This document shows positions 59,515 to 64,000 of a stretch of 64,000 nucleotides of DNA, piece after piece. A program made the translations under genes and the position numbers. Source of the stretch: Rhabdornis inornatus (lineage: Eukaryota > Chordata > Aves > Passeriformes > Rhabdornithidae); NCBI GenBank assembly GCA_013397075.1, contig VWZS01002820.1:372001-436000 (forward strand), in the 5' to 3' direction. The notes under the pieces are model-generated. The model worked only from the letters and a program-made list of their open reading frames with translations. It searched no databases and was not told where the DNA came from. Every line of letters starts with the position of its first letter. Within the stretch, counting starts at the first letter, position 1.

Positions 59515-60050
59515 CCTGTGCTCAGGTGAGACCCCACCTGCAGAGCTGCTCCAGCCCTGGGGCCCAGCACAGGAGGGACCTGGAGCTGCTGGAGAGAGTC
59601 CAGAGGAGGCACCAGGATGATCAGTGGGATGGAGCAGCTCTGCTGGGAGGAAAGGCTGGGAGAGCTGGGATTGTTCAGCCTGGAGAAGAGAAGCTCTGGG
59701 ATGACCAAACTGTGGCCTTCCAGTACCTGGGAGAGCTGAGAAGAAAGATGGAGAGAGATTTTGGGCCAGGGCCTGGAGTGCCAGGATAAGGGGAATGGCT
59801 TCCCACTGCCATAAGGCAGGGTCAGATGGGATATTGGGAAGGAATTGTTCCCTGCGAGGGTGGGCAGGCCCTGGCACAGGGTGCCCAGAGAAGCTGTGGC
59901 TGCCCCCAGGTCCCTGGAAGTGTGCAAGGCCAGGTTGGACTTTGGGGCTTGGAGCAACCTGGGATAGTAGAAGGTGTCCCTGCCCATGGCAGGGGGTGGG
60001 ATGAGATGGGCTTTAAGATCCCTTCCAACCCAAACCTTTCTGTGATTCTT
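59515..60050 (+). mobile_element. CR1 LINE fragment, about 535 bp, plus orientation
   Basis: AGACCCCACCTGCAGAGCTGC, GGAGCTGCTGGAGAGAGTCC, AGAAGCTGTGGCTGCCCCCAG and GGAGCAACCTGGGATAGTAG lead to CCCAAACCTTTCTGTGATTC. It is the sense-strand counterpart of the copy at 14574-15312. Confidence 0.94.
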
Positions 60051-61688
60051 TTAAATATCTCTTACTGGACAAGCACTGACTCATTTGTTCATTATTTTAA
60101 TGACAGATGCAGTTGCTTAAAATGGTTTCACGTTTTTGCAGTTTCACTGTTTAGCAGATAATACAGTTATTGGGATTCTTGGACAAGATGCTCTGTTTCA
60201 GTTCACTCCTTAAATGTTTTTCTCTGTGTTTGCAAGATGCATGAAGACAAAAAGGTTTTTTTCCTGGCCCGTGCTGCCCTGCCTCTGCTGTCCCCATTCC
60301 CAGTGAGGAGTTGAAAGGCTGTCAGCAACTGTTTTGACAGATTTTTGTGTACTACTTAAGAAGACAAAAAATTACATCTCACATATTTTGCAGGGATAAA
60401 TACACAGCAAAGGGTGGGTGAAATATTTGGTATGAACATGCTGAGGGATTTTGTAGTCCCAGCAGAGGATGTCTGCCCTATCACCGGAGTCCTGTGTCAC
60501 TGTCCCAGCTGTTCAAATCATGTGTGTATCCCAGCTACATCCAGGCAGGTTTAAATATCCTCCTGTCCAGAGCATGCTCCCACCTCCACGTTCCTCCCTG
60601 CCTTTCCCTGCATTGTGGAGTATTCTCACAGCCATCTCCAGACACTGACACATCATTGATTACTCCAGGCTTTGCTAAGACTTGCTTGGAAAGCTGATGC
60701 AGCCTGGGGAGCTCCCTGAGCTGTGTGTGGCACATCCAGAAAGGCAGAAAGGTGGGGGACAGGCTTTGCACAAAGGCTGTGTCAGTATCAGGGTGTGTTA
60801 ACAGGGTGGCTTCAGGTGTTTTGTGGGTGCTGATCCAGATTAGCTGAGGCAGCTCCCCAGGTCCTGGTGGTCAGTGCCAGCAGTTGTGCCCTGCCCTAGT
60901 GCTGCTTCCCAAATTCAGGGGCAGCACTCAACTTGTTCTCGATGTTCTGTTATGATTTCCCTGCCTGTGTTTTGGTCTCTGTGAAGCTGCTCAGGGAAGG
61001 CAGCTGAGTACTAAGACACTGTCTCCAGCTCTGCAGTTTTGCTGATCAGTTTGAAGTCCCCAGACAGTTGATCAGGCAAACTTGCTGCTAAATGGATGAT
61101 CTAATTCCCAGTGAATGCTGTGATCACAAGCATTACCCTGCATCACAGAAACAATTTGAAAACCAGTGCGTGCTCCTCAAGTTGTCAGTTGTCTTTCAGC
61201 ACCCTCGTTGTGCTCTTTCATCTTTAAATGCTTGTGCTGAAACTCAAATACCTGTCAGCAGCTACAGGAATGTCTCTTCTGTCTCCAGTTCCTTCCTAGC
61301 TGTAGCTGGCAGTTTAAAAGCTGTTTACAGAGGAGATAAAGCAAGGAGCTCTCTTGTAGCTGCTGTTTCTCTAAATGTTTTTTTTTGTACTCCAGTAATA
61401 CTCAGCACAAGGTTGTGTCGGTGCTTTGTCAGGGTTGCTCAAAGGCAGCACATGAGTTCTGTGCTCAGAAGCCCTGAGGACATGGTCAGGGCAGGAAGGT
61501 GTCCCTGTACAGCAGGAAAACGGGGTGGAGAGATGGTCTGGAGAGAGGTGACTTCCTGGAAAAAGAATGGAACAGAGCACCCAACAAGCCTGAAGAGTGG
61601 CCCGCAGCAGAGGAATGCTGTTTCACAGCCCACAGATATGTGGTTTGAATTTTACAAGGGACAACTTTTTTGAAACATGAAATTAATA
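60051..61688. other. Gene-free DNA with one chance-length open frame
   Basis: A 193-codon plus-strand frame at 61092-61673 has no domain that I recognise, and a frame of this length is expected about once by chance in a window of this size. No splice or promoter evidence supports it. Confidence 0.5.
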
Positions 61689-61895
61689 GACTCATAAAAT
61701 CTTTAAGGTTGGAAAGACCTCTGGGATCATCAAGTCCAAGCTGTGCCTGATGCCCACCTTGTCACCATCCCAGAGCACTGAGTGTCACCTTCAGCCCTTC
61801 CTTGGGCACCTCCTGGGATGGGGATTCCAAACCTCCCTGGGCAGCCCCTGCCGAGGCCTGAGCACCCTTTCTGTGGAGAAATCCTTCTGAAATTC
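61689..61895 (-). mobile_element. CR1 LINE fragment, minus orientation
   Basis: CATAAAATCTTTAAGGTTGG, GATCATCAAGTCCAAGCTGTG, CAGCCCTTCCTTGGGCACCTC and CCTCCCTGGGCAGCCCCTGCC match the antisense CR1 3' region. It ends about 180 bases downstream of the polyadenylation signal of the minus-strand gene. Confidence 0.92.
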
Positions 61896-62074
61896 CATGT
61901 GGAATATCCAAGAAAGTCTGTTTTTGTGGACCTGTTTATTCTCTTTCTTCTCAAGGTGGGGTTCTAGATGGTCATTTCAGTGAAAGCCCAGTTCTCATCA
62001 CAAGTCCTTCCTTTCCATTCTAGCATGCAAAACCGTGGAGTAGGACTACCTGACAAACTGCCCCAAGGAACAGC

Positions 62075-62080
62075 TTTATT
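62075..62080 (-). terminator. Probable polyadenylation signal AATAAA (minus strand)
   Basis: TTTATT on the plus strand gives AATAAA on the minus strand, 64 bases downstream of the TAG stop at 62144. It would end the transcript containing the exon at 62400-62144. The region beyond it is moderately G/T-rich, as expected for a cleavage site. Confidence 0.5.
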
Positions 62081-62143
62081 TTTATACCACAGCCTTGCAA
62101 AAAGCAAGTCTAAAAGTTTAGATAAGTGAGCTTAATAAAACAT

Positions 62144-62400
62144 CTAGTTTTTGTTTGTGTCCTTCTGCTTCTTGCTTGTGCAAGAGGCACCATCCTTGTA
62201 AAAGTAAATCTGAAGCTCATTCTCTGTCTGTAAAATGACAAAAACCCACCCATTTTTTTCGTGTTCATGTGCTGGTTGTTTAGTTTTATCTGGAGAATTC
62301 TTATACTCAGCCAGGGTCTGCTTCTCAGTGGTAATTTGAGGTGGAGTGAAAATGGACACTTCAAAGCAATCCTGTGTTGTCATCCTGTGAATTTTAGATG
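62144..62400 (-). CDS. Putative last coding exon of an unidentified minus-strand gene
   Basis: On the minus strand a long pyrimidine tract (ATTTTTTTTTCCCCCTGTTTTCAG) ends at 62401, an excellent acceptor. The exon then has 84 open codons in phase 1, from SKIHRMTTQDCFEVSIF to KKQKDTNKN, then TAG and a nearby AATAAA. The product is hydrophilic and lysine-rich, with one hydrophobic-aromatic stretch (GWVFVILQTENELQIYFYKD) that loosely recalls the first strands of a PH-type fold. That resemblance is only an impression. The Met at the sixth codon could also be a start if the exon were a single-exon gene. The upstream exons would lie right of 62.4 kb, mostly off the window. By mammalian gene order SHLD2 would be next to MINPP1 on this strand, but the C-terminus here does not look like SHLD2. 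Function unknown. Confidence 0.5.
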
Positions 62401-63139
62401 CTGAAAACAGGGGGAAAAAAAAATCTGTGTCCCAGCAGGAGTTTGAGGCTACAGCTCTGCCCCTGGGTGTACTGTGAATATTAATGACTCAGAACTGGGG
62501 GGACTGTTTGCACATGAAAAGAGGAAACCCAGGTGTGTTGAGCAGGAATCAGGTGTGTGCTACAAGGTCAGTGAGGCTGGAGAGCAGCAATTGGTTACTA
62601 ATAAAAAACCAGGTCATTTTCTTTGCACTTCCTTAGGGGTCACTTTGCTGGTGCTGAATGAGGAAATAATAAATATAGGTGACCTAGCTATCTGTGTATG
62701 TATTTATTTGATGTGTATATGTATTTTATTTATTAAAAACCATCTTCAGATGAATGATGAAGGCACATGCACAGCCAGGGATGTGGTTAGTTCCTTGCTC
62801 TGCTGCACTGGTTTAAGAAAGGTTTTGGAAGCATTTGTTTTGGGATATTGAGAGATTACTGCATTTTGCAGGCTCTTTTCCTGTCTCTGAAGCTTAAAGC
62901 TTGTTTCTTGCAACACTGGCAGAATGCAAAAACATTATTAGTTTTGGGTTTTGTTCTGCTCTTGGAAGGCTTTTTTCTGAATTTGGAGGTTCTTTCAGTG
63001 CAAATAGCTGCGAAGTTAAAGTACTAAATGAATAAATATTACTAGTGAAGGAGTAGATAACAGAACAAGCTACTGTAAAAATAGTTCTAAAAATCACCTT
63101 TTTCTCCATGGTTCTCCATGTCCTAAATCCTTCATCTCC
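62401..63139 (-). other. Presumed intron of the unidentified minus-strand gene
   Basis: It begins at the acceptor of the 62400 exon. I see no further exon in the frame needed (phase 1) before the CR1 fragments near the right edge. Confidence 0.4.
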
Positions 63140-63330
63140 AAAAAGTAAAAGGTTCAGCAAAGGATGATTAAGGTGATCAAAGGCATGGAACAGCTGTTGT
63201 ATAAAAGGAGATAAATAAACTTTGTCTCTTCAGCATGGAGCAGAAATGATTGTGAGGGGAAGAAGTGAGGAGAGGAATGTTATGCAGATTGGGAGCTTTG
63301 CATCTTCCAAAGAAGATGATTGTACCCAGG
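63140..63330 (+). mobile_element. Old diverged CR1 LINE fragment, plus orientation
   Basis: GATGATTAAGGTGATCAAAGG, CATGGAACAGCTGTTGTATAA and TCTTCAGCATGGAGCAGAAA follow the order of the CR1 'gatcagagggctggaacacct ... ttcagcctggagaagag' region with many substitutions. Confidence 0.5.
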
Positions 63331-63540
63331 CCTTCCTCACTCAAAAAAACCCAATGAAGCAATGACTTTATAAAAGGGAAAGCTTTTCTTTTGGTGGTGC
63401 CCAGTTATGGTGTGATATTCCAGGATGTTGCTGGAAGGTGAGTGGTTCCAAGGAGGCTGGATAAAACCCATCCTATTAAAAGCTATTAAAGACAGTGTCT
63501 CCTGGCTCAGGGAGCAGTTACTAAAGTAATGTTTGGAGGA

Positions 63541-64000
63541 ATCCCAGTTTGGCTCAGGCTGAAGGGAGCTCAGTGGGCACCTGGTGCCACCTCCCTGCTC
63601 CAGCAGGGCCATCCCAGAGCACAGGGCACAGCATTGTGTGCACACAGCTCTGCAACAGCCCCAGGGAGGAGACCCCAGAGCCTCAGTGGGCAATCTGTTC
63701 AGGGCTGGGCACTGCCCAGGGAAGAAGTTGTGCCTCCTGTGCAGGGGGAATTGCTGGGCTCAGTCCCTGCCCGTGGCTCTGGTGCCATTGCTGGGCCCCC
63801 GCAGCAGAGCCTGGGCCCTGCTCGGAGCCCTCCCTGCACACAGGGACACCCAGGGCTGAGGGCCCCTCTCAGCTGGGGCTCCTCTCCAGCCTGAACAGCC
63901 CCAGCTCCCTCAGCCTTTCCTGGGCACCGAGATGCTCCAGGCCCTTCCTCAGCGCCGCAGCCTCCGCTGGCCCCGCTCCAGGAGCTCCCTGTCCCTGCTG
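63541..64000 (-). mobile_element. Young CR1 LINE copy running off the right edge, minus orientation
   Basis: The first 299 bases nearly match 12136-12434. It continues with CAGGGACACCCAGGGCTGAG and GGCTCCTCTCCAGCCTGAAC and leaves the window in GC-rich CR1 sequence. Frames of up to 121 codons here are repeat-derived. Confidence 0.9.

Noticed and set aside
61092..61673. 193-codon plus-strand frame starting MDDLIPSECCDH
   Set aside because: Unrecognised, no splice or promoter context, and a length expected about once by chance here.

Overview
This window is vertebrate nuclear DNA, almost certainly from a bird and probably a passerine. About twenty LINE fragments of the avian CR1 family are scattered through it. 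Many keep the CR1 3' end, seen as a GATTCTGTGATTCTATG-like tail or its complement. The one gene I can name is split by introns and translates to a bird-like MINPP1. The sequence is mostly AT-rich intron and intergenic DNA, with two CpG islands. I see no bacterial-type operon, CRISPR array, rRNA or tRNA.

Left part (1-10.6 kb): MINPP1 (multiple inositol polyphosphate phosphatase 1, an ER histidine phosphatase) lies on the minus strand. I can place four coding exons with matching splice sites and phases: 10308-9768, 9127-8939, 8071-7974 and 7165-7032. They encode 320 residues plus two bases, including the RHGTRYPT active-site motif. The last coding exon, which should carry the catalytic HAE motif, is not found in 1-7031 and so probably lies beyond the left edge. 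The promoter is a CpG island around 9.8-10.4 kb with a 91-bp tandem repeat just upstream. Intron 1 is a degenerate GC-rich minisatellite, and a CR1 3' fragment sits directly against the exon 3 splice donor.

Middle (10.6-31.7 kb): no supported gene. The stretch holds a dense set of CR1 copies in both orientations, microsatellites, a cluster of TGATGTCA motifs at 28.9-29.06 kb, and one peptide at 24.3 kb that resembles a decayed RNase H domain.

Right part (31.7-64 kb): a second CpG island at 31.7-32.5 kb has a YY1-type ATGGCGGC box, an E-box and a strong splice donor at 31913/31914. This suggests the first, non-coding exon of a plus-strand gene. A well-formed internal exon at 54764-54879 carries two tiny upstream ORFs and then an ATG open for 12 codons, and may be exon 2. 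On the minus strand, 62400-62144 looks like the last coding exon of a gene coming from beyond the right edge. It has a strong acceptor, 84 open codons, a stop and a nearby AATAAA. I do not recognise either gene. The rest of the right part is presumed intron or intergenic DNA with CR1 fragments, an (ATCCC)n microsatellite and small minisatellites. A very young-looking CR1 copy at the right edge nearly matches one at 12.1 kb.
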